From Bicyclus anynana (taxonomy: Eukaryota > Arthropoda > Insecta > Lepidoptera > Nymphalidae), in contig NC_069092.1 of assembly GCF_947172395.1 (NCBI RefSeq), forward strand, positions 7,795,418 through 7,859,417: a stretch of 64,000 nucleotides of DNA. The letters run 5' to 3'. Under the pieces are notes generated by a model. It ran no database searches and was not told the origin of the DNA. It saw nothing but the letters and a program-made list of their open reading frames with translations. Shown in pieces: positions 35,193-47,505 of the stretch. The position numbers and the translations under genes are program-made. Every line of letters starts with the position of its first letter. Position 1 is the first letter of the stretch.

Positions 35193-35295
35193 TAGCGGAC
35201 CCGGTCAAGCTTCGCTTTGACTTTTGTGCACTTCTTCCCTATCCCTATCCTCACTACCCTACTCCTACCCCTACCCTATCCCTACCCTTCACTAC
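35193..35295 (+). repeat. K-like start leading into a CCTA-type low-complexity array
   Basis: ctagcggacccggtcaagct begins a K-like fragment. From about 35228 the sequence becomes an irregular array of ccctatcc, ccctacc and cctaccc units. It is not the insect telomere repeat (TTAGG)n. Confidence 0.6.
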
Positions 35296-36884
35296 CTCAG
35301 ATACTATTTATTTCATAATAAGATTAAAGTGAAAACTACTGTTTATTAAACTCATAATCAAAATATCTTCATTTAGAGAATTTTGAATAATTAGAGATTT
35401 CTATTGTTTTTACATTATGAAAAAAAGGTGAAAGTAGATACAATCACAAACCTAAAATTTCATTTAGGAGTTTACTAAAAGCGCCTCATACAATGCTGTT
35501 GTACCTTAAAACAATGTGCATAATATTCAAAGTTTTCTTTCTGTCTCTATAGATCGAGTCAACTTAAAATTAGCATTCTAAGGATAAAACTTTAGATTTA
35601 GTTTTCATTACATTGTATTTTGATATCTAGCAAGCATAATTACTAAGAAAGTAATAGGGATTAAAGAATTAAACTCACTTTGAATTAGAAATCATATGCG
35701 AATGAAACAGGTAATCCCTAGTTGCACATATTTTTTTTTGCACTGCGGTCAATTAAAGAGTTTATATTACTTTTTGCAACATCAGTCTCACTTGTTGTAC
35801 AAGGTATTGATTGTTATAAGGTTTTTTAAATGTGCCAATTAGATGGCTGAACAAGATGTTATTTTAGTACCTACTGCATAAATAGAACTGAGAAAAACTG
35901 TAAGAAAAAGTGGTATCACCGAGTTTTGTTTAGTCCGGTACAAATTGTACAGACATCTGTATCATTAATGAGAAATCTAGAAGCAGTGTTTAATGTCATA
36001 AGCTAGCAAGTAATTTATTATATCTAAAATGAATTATGCAAATTAACCATACTTTCGTAGATAATAATCACATTAAAGGTGTGAATGGTTTAATGCAAAC
36101 CATTTTCTGTGGTTTTTAGCAAAATAACTGGTTTTTAATTAAATGTGTTTTAACTAATATAATTATTATGCATATAAATGCAACTAAAATCCACAAAAAG
36201 TGACTATAAAATAAATACTTGTGACGGTGATTTTATAATGACTGCAAGTCGAGTCGAATTTAAAATTTTAATGTTAAGTGTTAGTTAAGCAAATCTTACA
36301 AGTGTTTTAATAGTTCCAATTTCACATAATTACACCCAGCTTAAACCTTTTAGTAAAGTATCCTACTTCTTGGTTGGAACTCGTTACGATTGAGTGCCCA
36401 ATTAATTTCGCGACCAGGAGCCCCGATAATCACCATTGTATTTAGTTTGAATGCGCCATAACGACTTAAATACGCACTGTGTCACTGCATTAACTTAAAG
36501 CTTATATGCGAGTATGGCTAACTTTCCTGTCTACCCATATCTAAGGCAATAATCAGCAACTTAATAACAGAGTCCATCCCGTGTTGGGATTAAAAAACAC
36601 CGTGCTCAATTAAACGTGGGCGTAATGCAACAATGATTTTTATGATTAATCGAAGTGTCGTCGATATATGATCATATTCATAGAACCACTCGGTTATCTG
36701 CCGCCGGCGACGCGAATATGTTTGGTTGTCAAATGAGAACAAAAATAACGAATGACTAAAGACCGAGCAATGATTCTAGTTAGAGTAAAGTTTCTCTATG
36801 ATTAAATAGAAAAGTCTAGAGGATTCCATTTAGTTTTGTCTCTTAAGCCGATATCAATTCACAAGCCAATATAATTTATCATTA
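35296..36884. other. Non-coding stretch, no feature
   Basis: AT-rich DNA without supported frames or recognised repeats. Confidence 0.45.
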
Positions 36885-37095
36885 ACCGACTTCAAAAAAA
36901 AAGGAGTAGGTTCTCAATTCGACGCATATTTTTTTTAATGTTTGTTACTTCAAAACTTCGTCATTTTTGAAAATTCTTTTTTAATTGAAAGAGAAGAGTA
37001 TACTACTCATTGGATTGGTTTCGTTTTCATAAAATTCGGTTTAGTAATTTTGTTTTAAAATCGAAATAACTGAAATACATCTTTGAAGTCAGTTC
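36885..37095. mobile_element. MITE-P copy, about 211 bp
   Basis: Left end ttaaccgacttcaaaaaaaa, then aggagtaggttctcaattcg. The right end tttgaagtcagttcc (37083-37097) is a diverged inverted partner. No coding capacity. TTAA at the left edge would fit a piggyBac-type target, but the right TTAA is lost. Confidence 0.55.
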
Positions 37096-37354
37096 CATTT
37101 TTATGTTAATAATATTACAATTAACTTGTTCCTAAAATAATGACAATAAATTTCATTAGAACAATTAGATAGATTAGAACTCGGTATAGTTAATATTTAT
37201 ATTTTTTATGTGTAAGTTTTATTTATAAAATATTAAGTTTTCGCACTTAAACTCGTAGACACAACTATAAAATTAGCTCTTATCTATTCTAACAGTTTTA
37301 GACATGATTTTCCTTTTAGTTTGATAGTAAGCTAAATCGTAATAAGTTTTACTT

Positions 37355-37540
37355 ATAAAAAAAAAATAGTTAGCCATATCTGTTAGATATAACGAATATT
37401 CCAGTTCCCCTCGTATTTTGTACAGTTTTTCGTAAATTATATGCTAGGAGTGGGGACAGTAGTCAAATAGGCGGGTCGAACCCACTACCCCTCGGTTTTG
37501 AATCCTCCCTGTTAACTATGAAGATATTGAGCCTTCAACA
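37355..37540 (-). mobile_element. SINE-C copy, diverged
   Basis: Inverted A-rich tail (aaaaaaaaaatag near 37358), then attccagttcccctcgtatt, taggagtggggacagtagtc, B-box region ggcgggtcgaacccacta, and head actatgaagatattgagcct. Confidence 0.65.
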
Positions 37541-38190
37541 ATAAGAATGATGACAGTTTTTTTAAATTGTATAAAAAATAAGAGTATGCTAATAGTAAAA
37601 CAATTTAATAGAAGTAACAGGGTATCTGCGATTATTATACACACACATATACACTAACTCGTAGCTACAGGGATCGCTTGCCACGGATCGATCAAAAACC
37701 GCTCCATACTAACACGAAAGAATGACGTCGTCGATGCGAGAAATCGTTAAATTTGTATTGGCGTTCAAAGAAAAATTACTAATATCTTTGTTATTTCATT
37801 CTTTATGTTTATACTTCAAATAATAAAAAATGTCACATTGAATGTAAGAAAGCTAAAAATATTTGAATTACCAACTAATTCTGTTGAAAGATTTTTGAAT
37901 CATTTTAAATTTTATAATCTTATTTATTTTACAAACATCCTGTCGGTCTTTATTTTTATGTGTTAATTAGTTATTATTGACCTTATTTACCCGAATGTCT
38001 CATAAAAATCAATATATCCGAACATAGTCAGCATCCCCATTATATTGAGTGAAGATTACGCCAATAAGATCGATGTCAGCCTGACAATTTTCATTTACTA
38101 TTTATTTTTGTGAATTTTGATCTAAAATGTATAGAATATGTTTTAAATTTATATGTAGTAGTTGCGATATGTTTATATATTTTCTAGATC
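37541..38190. other. Non-coding stretch, no feature
   Basis: AT-rich DNA. No recognised repeat. Confidence 0.45.
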
Positions 38191-38592
38191 TGTAAGGGCA
38201 TTTGATTGGCGTAGCCCTTGACAGGGGTCCGTTTGACCGGGGGCAGTAAATAATCGGGGTAACGACACGCGGGCGGCCTTGCAAGACGTCCTTGCCGCCC
38301 GATCCCCGGCATGTTACATCTCTTTCCCACAAACACACAATCATATCACCATCCCACTTCATCCAACCGCGGTAACACTACCGCTTGGCGATGATCCGCC
38401 CGGTGATAAATCGCTCCGACCGACAGCCCTTCAATTCCCTACCACCATAATATATTCTTCGCGGGACTTGTTAGAAGCTCGTATCATTTTTATGGTACGG
38501 TGAATGAATCCCCTGTTATATATAGGGGAATAAAGTTTATAAATAGACGACAGTTTTCTTGTTTTCGCTACAATTTATTTTTATACTCTACA
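38191..38592. mobile_element. LTR-like block (tentative)
   Basis: It begins tgtaagggcatttgattggc and can be read to end tatactctaca, giving TG...CA ends over about 402 bp. It is GC-rich in the 5' half (acgcgggcggccttgcaaga), with a TATA-like ttatatataggggaataaag including a polyadenylation-type aataaa near 38530. No target-site duplication was found at these ends, so it is only a candidate. Overlapping short frames at 38102-38362 (-) and 38279-38503 (+) are not supported as genes. Confidence 0.3.
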
Positions 38593-39707
38593 AAAATAGC
38601 TCGACGTTTTTTATGTATATTTTTCTTTCAACCGGATCCGTTTAGTGATAGTGTGGGTGGTGCTTAGTGGATATCGTGCAGTGTTAGTCCGGCGCAGAAA
38701 GCTTAATGTGTTTTCGTTATAATGCAATACGCTGCATATTGTACTTTTTCTCACGATTCTGCTTTCAAAAATATAATTTTATTTAACACCAGCATATGTA
38801 TGTAGGTGGTACCTACATGATACAACTTATTGCAATTAACGTAATAAAACATTTATAATAATCACTCTACAGTTTAATCATATTAGCTCTACATTCATTT
38901 ATTGTTTTTTTTTCATAAAAATAAATATTTAACCCATCAGGGCTTAGGTGGAACGCGCTTATCTAGAAGATGTCTTTTCATCCTTTTACTTGAATATACT
39001 TACAGTATAAGCTATACGGAAGTATATAGGGAAAATACATATGTTTTCTGTGATACAGCTGGAAGGACTTGCCGTATCTTCGCATTGCTAATCTGGAACG
39101 AGTAACCAAATCGCATAACTCTTACTCAATACTCATGCTGTTTAACGTTATTGATATCTGTATTCTTAACTGGCTCTTGGTCCAGTAGTTAGCCTAAATG
39201 GCTTCAGATCTTGGGTTCGAGTACTGGGTTGGGTTATGAAGAACTGATAGTTTCTATTACCAAAAAAAAAATCAGTGAAAATTTCCACCTGGAGTTGAGA
39301 AGTTAGATGTGCCATGACTCGGTCATTATCATTAAAATCTTTTACGGTTGGGATTAACGTATCAAACTTAACAGTATCACCTTAAGCCCACATTCAAACA
39401 GCATGGTTGGTTCGAGCTCCATATCCCGTCTATAATGATAATGGTGATAATCTTTATTCTTAACTAAACTGTAGTATAGATTTCGTTTAATATGTGGAAT
39501 TGTGGACTTTAGATATTCAAAGGTGAATACTTAATAGGCTTGGACTACACAACCGTGTAGCTGTCTAATGAGGAAGCTCCTTATAGAGAACGACTCGCGT
39601 ATTAGAAAACACCTAATTGTGCTTAACTATGTCATTGATATTCGGAACGCGGTTGAAGGAAAATTTACGAAGATACCTTTATTCGTGATCTGAATCTGTA
39701 CTCTGTA
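38593..39707. other. Non-coding stretch with a possible SINE scrap
   Basis: 39176-39320 contains tRNA-like phrases (tccagtagttagcctaaatg, cttgggttcgagtactgggt) followed by an A-run, suggesting an old tRNA-derived SINE. The rest is AT-rich without features. Confidence 0.4.
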
Positions 39708-39830
39708 CTAATTTTATAAAGAGGTAATGTTTGTGAGGTCGTATAGGGGGCAATCTCTGGATCTACTTAACTAATTTTAAAAATTATTTTACCAATAGAA
39801 AGCCACGTTATTTGTGAGTGGCATCTTCTT
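39708..39830 (-). repeat. Family T fragment
   Basis: attttataaagaggtaatgt, tctctggatctacttaacta and ttttaccaatagaaagccac are the reverse complement of the 3' half of the T sub-type seen at 16925-17106. Confidence 0.6.
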
Positions 39831-40940
39831 CTTTATCGCTACACTCTTGACGGCGAACTTCGTCATTTAGTCCTAGGTTTGGGTTCCGGGTGGGGCTAAG
39901 AAATATAGAGCTTTTCTTTCTTTTAAGAAGTTCTCAGCACGGATTTAAGATTGTATTTGGCGTGGTTGGTCGAAACTTAGTTTCGATTGAATTGCATACT
40001 CAGCAATTTTGATTTAAAAACCTATTAATAAACTTATTTTTGTAAAAATTCTATGGAACAAATCTGGAAGTGTCCCTTCTGAAATAAATCAATCGAGTAA
40101 ATTACGCAGTTCTAAGTGCTTCAGATTTAAAAATTGGGTTCTTTCGGTGGTGACGCAACTTGTTAAAATGATTTTTACAAAATTGTACGGGATGAACCGT
40201 TGGCTAAGTATGAAATTCCGATATTATCGAAGTTAAACACAAACAATTAGTTTAGTATTGGTAATTGGTATTTATCTATTTTTACATCGTTTGCAAATTA
40301 TATAAACTCATTTAAAATAATAAAAAGTACCAAGTTGTACGTTCGTTTAAAATAAGTTATCATTTTATAATCTTTGTAAATGAATTCTGCATACCACAAT
40401 TAATTGTCTATTACTTTTACGGCGACGGAGATATTTATAAAACGACCAGAGTCTGCAGTGTAGGTAGATATTTATCACGCCGAGGCATTTAGGGCCAACA
40501 AAAATAAAAAATGCTAAGGTCGTAATAATAAATGAGACCGGTGTGGCCTAGTTAGCTAGTACGTAAAAGCATCGATTGTACTCGTTAAGCAACTTTAAGT
40601 AGGTACCTTATACAAAATGGTTCTGGTTGGTTAGAAGTTGGTGTTAACATTTCTTACGTGTTTTAACGAGCAAAAAGCAATGGACGATACACTAGGCCGA
40701 ATTAGTAACAGCTGGTAATTATACATTTTACTGAAGTCTGCTTAGCCAAACTATATAATCAGGGATCCGTAGAACATTTTTTACAACTGATTACTATCAA
40801 ATTAATTTTTCATGAGTAGTAACATTTCGATCAGACGATCAACTTTTTATTTTCCGAAAATTCTTGATTCTAGTAGCTAACTGAGTTACCAGGAAAAAGT
40901 TAATAATTTCTGAGCGTCGAAAAGAGATAATGTCAATTTA
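39831..40940. other. Non-coding stretch, possible SINE scrap at its start
   Basis: 39845-39960 has ttagtcctaggtttgggttc, then cgggtggggctaag, resembling a decayed tRNA-derived head. Nothing else recognised. Confidence 0.4.
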
Positions 40941-41225
40941 ACCCTCAATAGCTCAACGGTAAGAGCGGTCGGACTCATCACCGGGGGGTTTTTTTTTATT
41001 CTTTACAAGTTAGCCCTTGACTACAATCTCACCTGATGGTAAGTGATGATGTAATCTAAGATGGAAGGGGGATAACTTGTTAGGAGGAGGATGAAAATCC
41101 ACATCAATGGTGGTGGTTCTATCCCCGCCCCGTTGGTCTACTGTCGTACCCACTCCTAGCACAGTCTTTCCCGACTAGTTGGAGGGGAATGGAAATATTG
41201 GACATATTACTATAAAAAATAAGTA
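40941..41225 (+). mobile_element. SINE-C interrupted by a SINE-B fragment
   Basis: The head ccctcaatagctcaacggta leads to gtcggactcatcaccggggg. SINE-C resumes after about 41105 with ggtggttctatccccgcccc, gtcgtacccactcctagcac and tcccgactagttggagggga. The interruption is SINE-B sequence at about 40988-41105. Confidence 0.75.
40988..41105 (-). mobile_element. SINE-B fragment nested in SINE-C
   Basis: A poly-T tail, then attctttacaagttagccct, tctcacctgatggtaagtga and ggaggaggatgaaaatccac. It stops there, so the tRNA-like head is missing (5' truncation). The insertion postdates the host SINE. Confidence 0.8.
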
Positions 41226-42927
41226 CCACGCAATTTTTAGGACATTAAGTGGTATAACTATTGATTGAGCAACGGTAAAAAAAATACGGTTAGTAACACC
41301 TTTTGGTACCTAAACTACCCTCCTCCTAACTTGTATCAATAACGAGGTTATTAACCTTAAACTATTTCATATTATTTAATTACAAATTTGATAATGCAGT
41401 TTGTTAATGAAAATATATATAGTATGAGTCCTTCTGTAAACTCTGTAAATGTAAAAGACCACACAAATTTCTTTTATAATAGAGGGAGCCTTTGTACGGT
41501 GATTAGTTATAGGCTTATAGTGATAATAATAATCAGAAACACATTCCTTTTAAAGTACCGGTGGACACATGTACGCGGTCCGAATGGAATATTATAGTCG
41601 TGTCGATAGAATCAACATAACTTTTTATACGTTATTCGTGTTCATCCCAAGGGCTTTGTAGGTTAGTTGGTGAGTATGCGGTGACAGGTTAATGCGTCTA
41701 TTTGCGGAGGCTCGCATACCTCAGACCGCGGCGCTGATTATTGGCGCCTCGCTAAATAATGTAACGCCGATGTGGGCTAATCAATGCGTGTTTTTTAACG
41801 AACCCTTTTTAACCCTTAAGACGTAGATAAAATCTTAAAGGGACACCAAGAAGACGATTAACTCGGCAAATTTACGCAAATGAGTGCTAACAATTCACTG
41901 TAATTGGGTTGGCGTAGAGTGAAATATTTCACGTTTTTTGTAGTGGTTAAAATATTTTACTCCACTCGCGGCCCGGTCATCTGGTTTTCATTTTGGTTTA
42001 TTTACATTTAAACCTAGATCACAGAATACATAACTAGATTGAATTCTCCTGATAGTGTCAATTTTTATATTCAGATAAATAACGTCGTGGTTCTTAATGC
42101 ACATTCTGCTTTTGCTCATTATAGTTAGTAACAGTACAGCATTGTTGTTATCGATATCGATTATTAACTATTAACATCATTATTAACCTGTCAAATGTCA
42201 ATGATGGTAACTGGGATTGATGATCTAGATATACCTAGTCTCCAAAATATGGGAGTGTAGCACCACCCAAATCCTACTCTGCTGTAGAGCAGAATTTCTA
42301 TAAAAAAAGAAAATTCTCATGTACTTATATTCAAAGCACGACGATTCGAATCCAGGACCTCGCGATCAAAAGTCGCAAAGGTCACTCAAAATCGCAGTAG
42401 TTTGTCTCACCGATTTCAATAAGTAAATTAATTCAAAGAGATACTAAGTTCGTATTAATGGCACAAGGTACTTTGAAATAACTTTTAATTAATAAGCTAA
42501 TTAAATTTTAGCTTATCCTTTCAATAGCTTAATTAATCTATCACAGACACGCGAAACTTTATTTCTATGACAACGGGAAAACCATACAAAATTATCATAA
42601 TAACGTTATTTTTTTTATTTTAACCAGCGTTAATAACAATCGCAGACCTGTGCAGCGTACATGTCTGGATGCGATTTATATATACGTTGTTGTAATGTCA
42701 ATGGTAGACAGTGCGACGGGTTGCTCATCAAAATGCATCGCAGGACGTACAATAGTTAGTCGTTCGCACTTCGGTGACACTAACAGCACATTTATGGACT
42801 GTAGTCCTGCAATGCCAAAAATGGTCTAAAATCAGCGGCAGACTTCCACTAATTGGCACCTCTGTTATTATTATTATTTTACTAACGCATTTAGTGTGGA
42901 CATTATCTTATCCTATTAGATAGTATT
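41226..42927. other. Non-coding stretch with CpG-richer patch
   Basis: 41640-41790 is GC-richer (ggctcgcatacctcagaccg, cggcgctgattattggcgcc) and unique in the window. 42340-42400 has a B-box-like cgattcgaatccaggacctc that may be an old SINE. No gene. Confidence 0.4.
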
Positions 42928-43261
42928 ACTACGTATTGGAGCCGTGATAGCCCAGTGGATATGTCCTCTGCCTCCGATTCTGGAGGGTGTGGGATCGAAT
43001 CCGGTCCGGGTCATGCACCGACAACTTTTCAGTTTTGTATGCATTTTAAGAAATTAAATATCACGTGTCTCAAACAGTGTAGGAAAAACATCGTGAGGAA
43101 ACCTGCATACCAGAGAATTTTCTTAATTCTCTGCGTGTGTGAAGTCTGCTAATCCGCATTGAGCCAGCGTGGTGAACTATTGGCCTAACCACTCTCATTC
43201 TGAGAGGAGACTCGAGCACAGCAATGAGCCGAATATGAGCTGATAATGATGACTACGTATT
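42928..43261 (+). mobile_element. SINE-A with perfect 10-bp target-site duplication
   Basis: The element spans 42938-43251 (gga, then gccgtgatagcccagtggat, through to tgataatgatg). The flanks actacgtatt at 42928-42937 and 43252-43261 are identical. It is full length with both promoter boxes recognisable, although the B box reads ggatcgaatcc instead of the expected ggttcgaatcc. Confidence 0.92.
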
Positions 43262-43360
43262 AAAGAATATAATTTTGACAATGTCCTTATTGGCTTTGTG
43301 TAAAAAAACTAAACTTGTGAGATAAATAATGTGCAACCTTCTTTATATCAAAGTATTTAA

Positions 43361-43490
43361 GCATTCTTAATTTTATTATCGGGAATCGTGATTTTTTCGG
43401 AATGAAAAGTAGCCTATGTGTCCAGATTAACACATAGGCTACTTTTCATTCCGGAAAAATCACGATTCCTGATGATAAAATTAAGAATGC
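43361..43490. repeat. 60-bp inverted repeat with 10-bp spacer
   Basis: 43361-43420 and 43431-43490 are reverse complements with only three mismatches, around tccagattaa. Both arms carry the family K block (aatgaaaagtagcctatgtg), so the structure is a head-to-head duplication of a K segment. Confidence 0.93.
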
Positions 43491-44838
43491 TAGAATATAT
43501 AAACATTCTTTTTTTTTAAGAATTGATGTTAATTAATATTCTTGTACCCATTTGAGAACCAACTTTAAAAGCTCGATTAAATGAATATTTAAAACGTCAA
43601 TCTCAAATAAAGTAAAAAGTATTAAGTGAAATTTTGTCAAGAAACACTATCAGCTAGTCGAAATTTACTGTTCAAGTTTTTATAAAAAATGTGGTGAAGT
43701 TGCAACTGCAATGCTATACCTAATAAATATTGTTCCATGACTGATGATACAATGTTGCATTCCACATTATATAAATTTATCGTCAGTATTATACGTTATA
43801 TTACATTTTTTTAAAGTTCATATCATATAATCGGCGTCAATGTACCTACTTATTATTTACAGCCTGTTGCAATTGACAATGATAATCCGTTTTCAATAAA
43901 AATTCATCATAACGTCGCTCATAAACTTGGTGCTCGTCGCCAAGGCGCCGCATAATTTACAACTTCGCCAAAACTTTGACATAAACTGGTCACCCTTTTT
44001 TTAATTATAAACACGGCACAGCGTACTACTAAATACCGTTAGGTTATTTGATTCATCGACGCGCACGTCGCTGATCCAAGTGTGAAGCGAGTCGTTAAAA
44101 TTGGGTGTCGACTTAATTTATGTGGTTAGCCAACCTGCTTTGCATAAACTCTGGTCTTATTCTTACAAACTGTCGTTTTAAGTGCAATAAATAAGGGCAT
44201 AATATAAACGTACGAACGCCGCAGTAACCGAGGCACGATTTCTCAAATAAGTAACAGAACGTACTAATTGGGTAATGAGTAAGTAATTGATTGAGCACCA
44301 GCCGAGCCAAGTCAAACAGGACCTGCGCATAGCGAGGTGGTTCATTCAAGCTGCATGCATTCAATTTATCAATTGTCGTCTTTTTTTTAATGCTCCCTCA
44401 GCAATCGCATCTGTATATTTTATCTTTAGCCACCGTAACAGTTTACATTGTAGACTATTTTCACATCTGTCTGTTACTAAAGTGTTACACTAAAGGCTGT
44501 ATCATTACACGGTTTAAAATAGGATTTGTTGTCGGTCAGGCCGGTTGTAAATAACATACGTTTAACGACCGTCGAATTGGATAATTACTGTACTTATATT
44601 CATACTCCGCTAGACGTAGGAGCAATTTCAATTCGAACTTTTTGCACACATTACAATGTGTCCACAAATAGTGCACAATCTTAATGGCGATAAATTATAT
44701 GTAATTGAGATAACTGTTCAAAATTACAATGAATTGAATAACACATTTTCATGTATTGCGGGACATGCTTTTTATCGACATGGGGCAAAAAAAATTAAAT
44801 GATTCGCAGTAATGCCGGCATAAATTATTATATTACTA
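43491..44838. other. Non-coding stretch, no feature
   Basis: AT-rich, with a moderately GC-rich patch at 44035-44110. The frames at 44113-44364 (-) and 44287-44493 (+) have no domain features. Confidence 0.45.
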
Positions 44839-44860
44839 CTAGCGGTCGTCCGTGACTTCG
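44839..44860 (+). repeat. Family K start, 22-bp scrap
   Basis: ctagcggtcgtccgtgactt continues directly into SINE-A sequence at 44861. Confidence 0.55.
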
Positions 44861-45102
44861 ACCTCTCAAAATGAAAGGGGTTAGGCCAATAGTCCACCAC
44901 ACTGGCCCAACACGGATTGGCAGACATCACACATGCAGAGAATTAAGAAAATTCTGGTACGCAGGTTTGGTATTCTGGTACGATTGATTTTCCTTCACCG
45001 TTTGAGACACGTGATATTTAATTTCTTAAAATGCACATAACGGATTCCAACCCACACCCTCCGGAATCGGAGGCAAAGGTACCAACTGAGCTATCACGGC
45101 TC
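44861..45102 (-). mobile_element. SINE-A, internally rearranged
   Basis: acctctcaaaatgaaagggg leads into the SINE body, and the head ends ctatcacggctc. The tail is missing. A small duplication (attctggtacg appears twice, near 44953 and 44973) and loss of the segment between the body and the B box mark it as decayed. Confidence 0.8.
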
Positions 45103-47431
45103 GCCAAAACTTTATTGTGTTTTAGTATTGTTTAATAACACTGATAAAATATAACTATTTTGAAATCACAGACAGGCATTTCAATTTTATTTATATGTAT
45201 CTATCGACAATAATGTATGTTTACTGACATTGGAACCATATGGGTTGTAATGTATGAATTGATGATTGTATTGTATTAATATTCAGTACGATATCATCTG
45301 TTTACTCTTTACTGTTCTGTGTCCTGTGTATGTTCTGTTCTGTGTACTTCTTTACTGTAAAGGTTTACACAGGGAGAGTTTCTTTAGTGCAAGCTACAGC
45401 TACTTTTTAGGAACTGTAGCTTCTTATCGCTATTGTGACACTTTTTATCAATCTTTATTAGCCTTTAACTTACATCTTATCTTATCTTTAGGTTTTGTCA
45501 AAAAATAATGACGTGTTTCTGTAAGTTTTAAGTTTTCATTTTATTGATTTAGAAACTTTTGTTTATGCAGCATACAATAATAATTATGCGCATACTTTTC
45601 TTCGTCTAACGCGTTAACAATAAAAATTAAACGTTAATGATTATAACCGAAACCAATGTTTACACGTTCTGCAAGTTACGGTACAGTGAAAGTATTTTTA
45701 GTACTTACCTAAAAGATTTGCAAAGTTGTGTCCACTTTGCATAGGAAAATAATAAAACATTTAAAATAATATATTTAGTTAGTATATAGTTAGTAAAAAT
45801 ACTCTGCTGGGAACTAGATTTATGGTATTTGAGATAATATTTGTAATAATTTTATTATAATGAAACTATTTGAAGTATTATAAACATTCCAAATCTGCTT
45901 CTATTACATGATTTATAAAAAAAAATTTAATAATTATATTGTTGAACTGATTATTAAATCTATGTTTTTATTGTAACGTATTATGATATCGTAAACCAAC
46001 TTCACGCCGATCCATTTTCCTTTTCCCAAAATCCACAAATTACCAATTTCCGCGTAGTGATTTATATGGTCTCGTTTGCGTAATGTCAACATGGGCAGGG
46101 TAATTTTAACGGGTACCATAATTATAATTGTAAAGCGCCGCATTTCAAAACGTCTTCATTTTCATAATTAATGGGATTACTTCCTGATTACAGAGCGGTA
46201 TTCCTAATTGGAAACCTTTTCCATCATATCAAAGATATTTCATTTAGCTTTATCAGCAGTGCTCTATAATTACGCAGTATGAATGAGAGCCAGTGTCACT
46301 GCTGAAAATATATAATTTTCTCTGGTGTAATATACCTTTTGATGGTTTTCTTTATGGTCTAAGCTAAGCTTGTGAAGCCAGATCCTTTTAATTCTATAAG
46401 TTGAAAGTATGATATTTAAATTTTCAAACTCAGATCCAAAAACTAAACATTTAGAGCTACAATTTGCTTTTTTTTTTTTTTGCTGTTCGACCATTTTTGT
46501 ATAAGTTACAGCCTGTTGAAAATCCCCCAAAAATTTGGATTTTTTTTCTGCTCCCTTAATTTTTGTGCATAGTATATTTGAAGAGCTATTTATTTATTTT
46601 GTGGTTTCTCGTGAAGCTTGTCAATTCATTTTGACATGTATATTTTGATGTAAAGATTTAGAGCCTAAGAAGAAAATAGAGAAATATCTACAATGACAAA
46701 TTATTACGACCCACTTTTAAACAATATAATGGGCATTGATTTAATACCTAAACATATTCAAGCATATGATTAAAAATCAAGCAGGTCAATATCTAACAAA
46801 TAGTTTTTATAATGATTCGAAAAACGTTGCATTCATTTTTTTAGCGATGCCCAACTGTACCGAAACAAATAGATTGATTTAGAATGTGCCCAGCTAAGTA
46901 GGCTGATTTAGATAAATGAGTTGTCAGTTATTTTAATCACAAAGTGCCATGAGCAGTAAAAATAATTACAAACTGAATCTGCGTTTGATAAAGAGTCCGT
47001 CTGAAAGGAATAAAATGAGCAACTTGAAGTTTATCTCGTATGATAGACAGGAGAGAAATTCCTGTCAATCATGGGCGTGATAACCTTCATCTACTTTCTG
47101 ATGTCTTATAATTTGATGTGTGTCTATCAAAGTACAATAGGCTGTGTTCAAATTTTGGCCTAAGTTATAGTTTGCAGATTGATGCGTAATCTAATATATC
47201 TTCTTATCTATCGAGTATACCTACAATTAATATTGATAACACTGCAATTAAAATTATTTTTACATTTTCACCAATGATCCAAGGACTGGCTGACATTTGA
47301 GGCAAACAGAAACTTATCCTGTGCCATTGCTACTCTAATACAGAACTGGAGAACTGTCTGGTCAAAAACTTCTCAACATCTTTAAAAAATCTTTTACCTA
47401 CATAATCTTCGAGTACCTAACCTTGGCTATA
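45103..47431. other. Non-coding stretch, no feature
   Basis: AT-rich DNA. Frames at 45266-45508 (+), 45934-46143 (-) and 46270-46530 (-) have no domain signatures. No recognised repeats. Confidence 0.45.
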
Positions 47432-47505
47432 TTTTGTCCCCATATTCCTATAAGAACGGTAACTATATGGGTAAAAACCGCGCGTCGTCTGCTAGTAATA
47501 CGTTT
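47432..47505 (-). repeat. Family T 5'-end fragment
   Basis: ttttgtccccatattcctat, aagaacggtaactatatggg and aaccgcgcgtcgtctgctag are the reverse complement of the T start. Confidence 0.65.

Noticed and set aside
35228..35293. CCTA-rich array as a telomere-like repeat
   Set aside because: Units are irregular and do not match the insect (TTAGG)n repeat or its complement.
38102..38503. Frames on both strands around 38.1-38.5 kb
   Set aside because: They overlap a GC-rich LTR-like block. No retroviral-type or other domain is visible.
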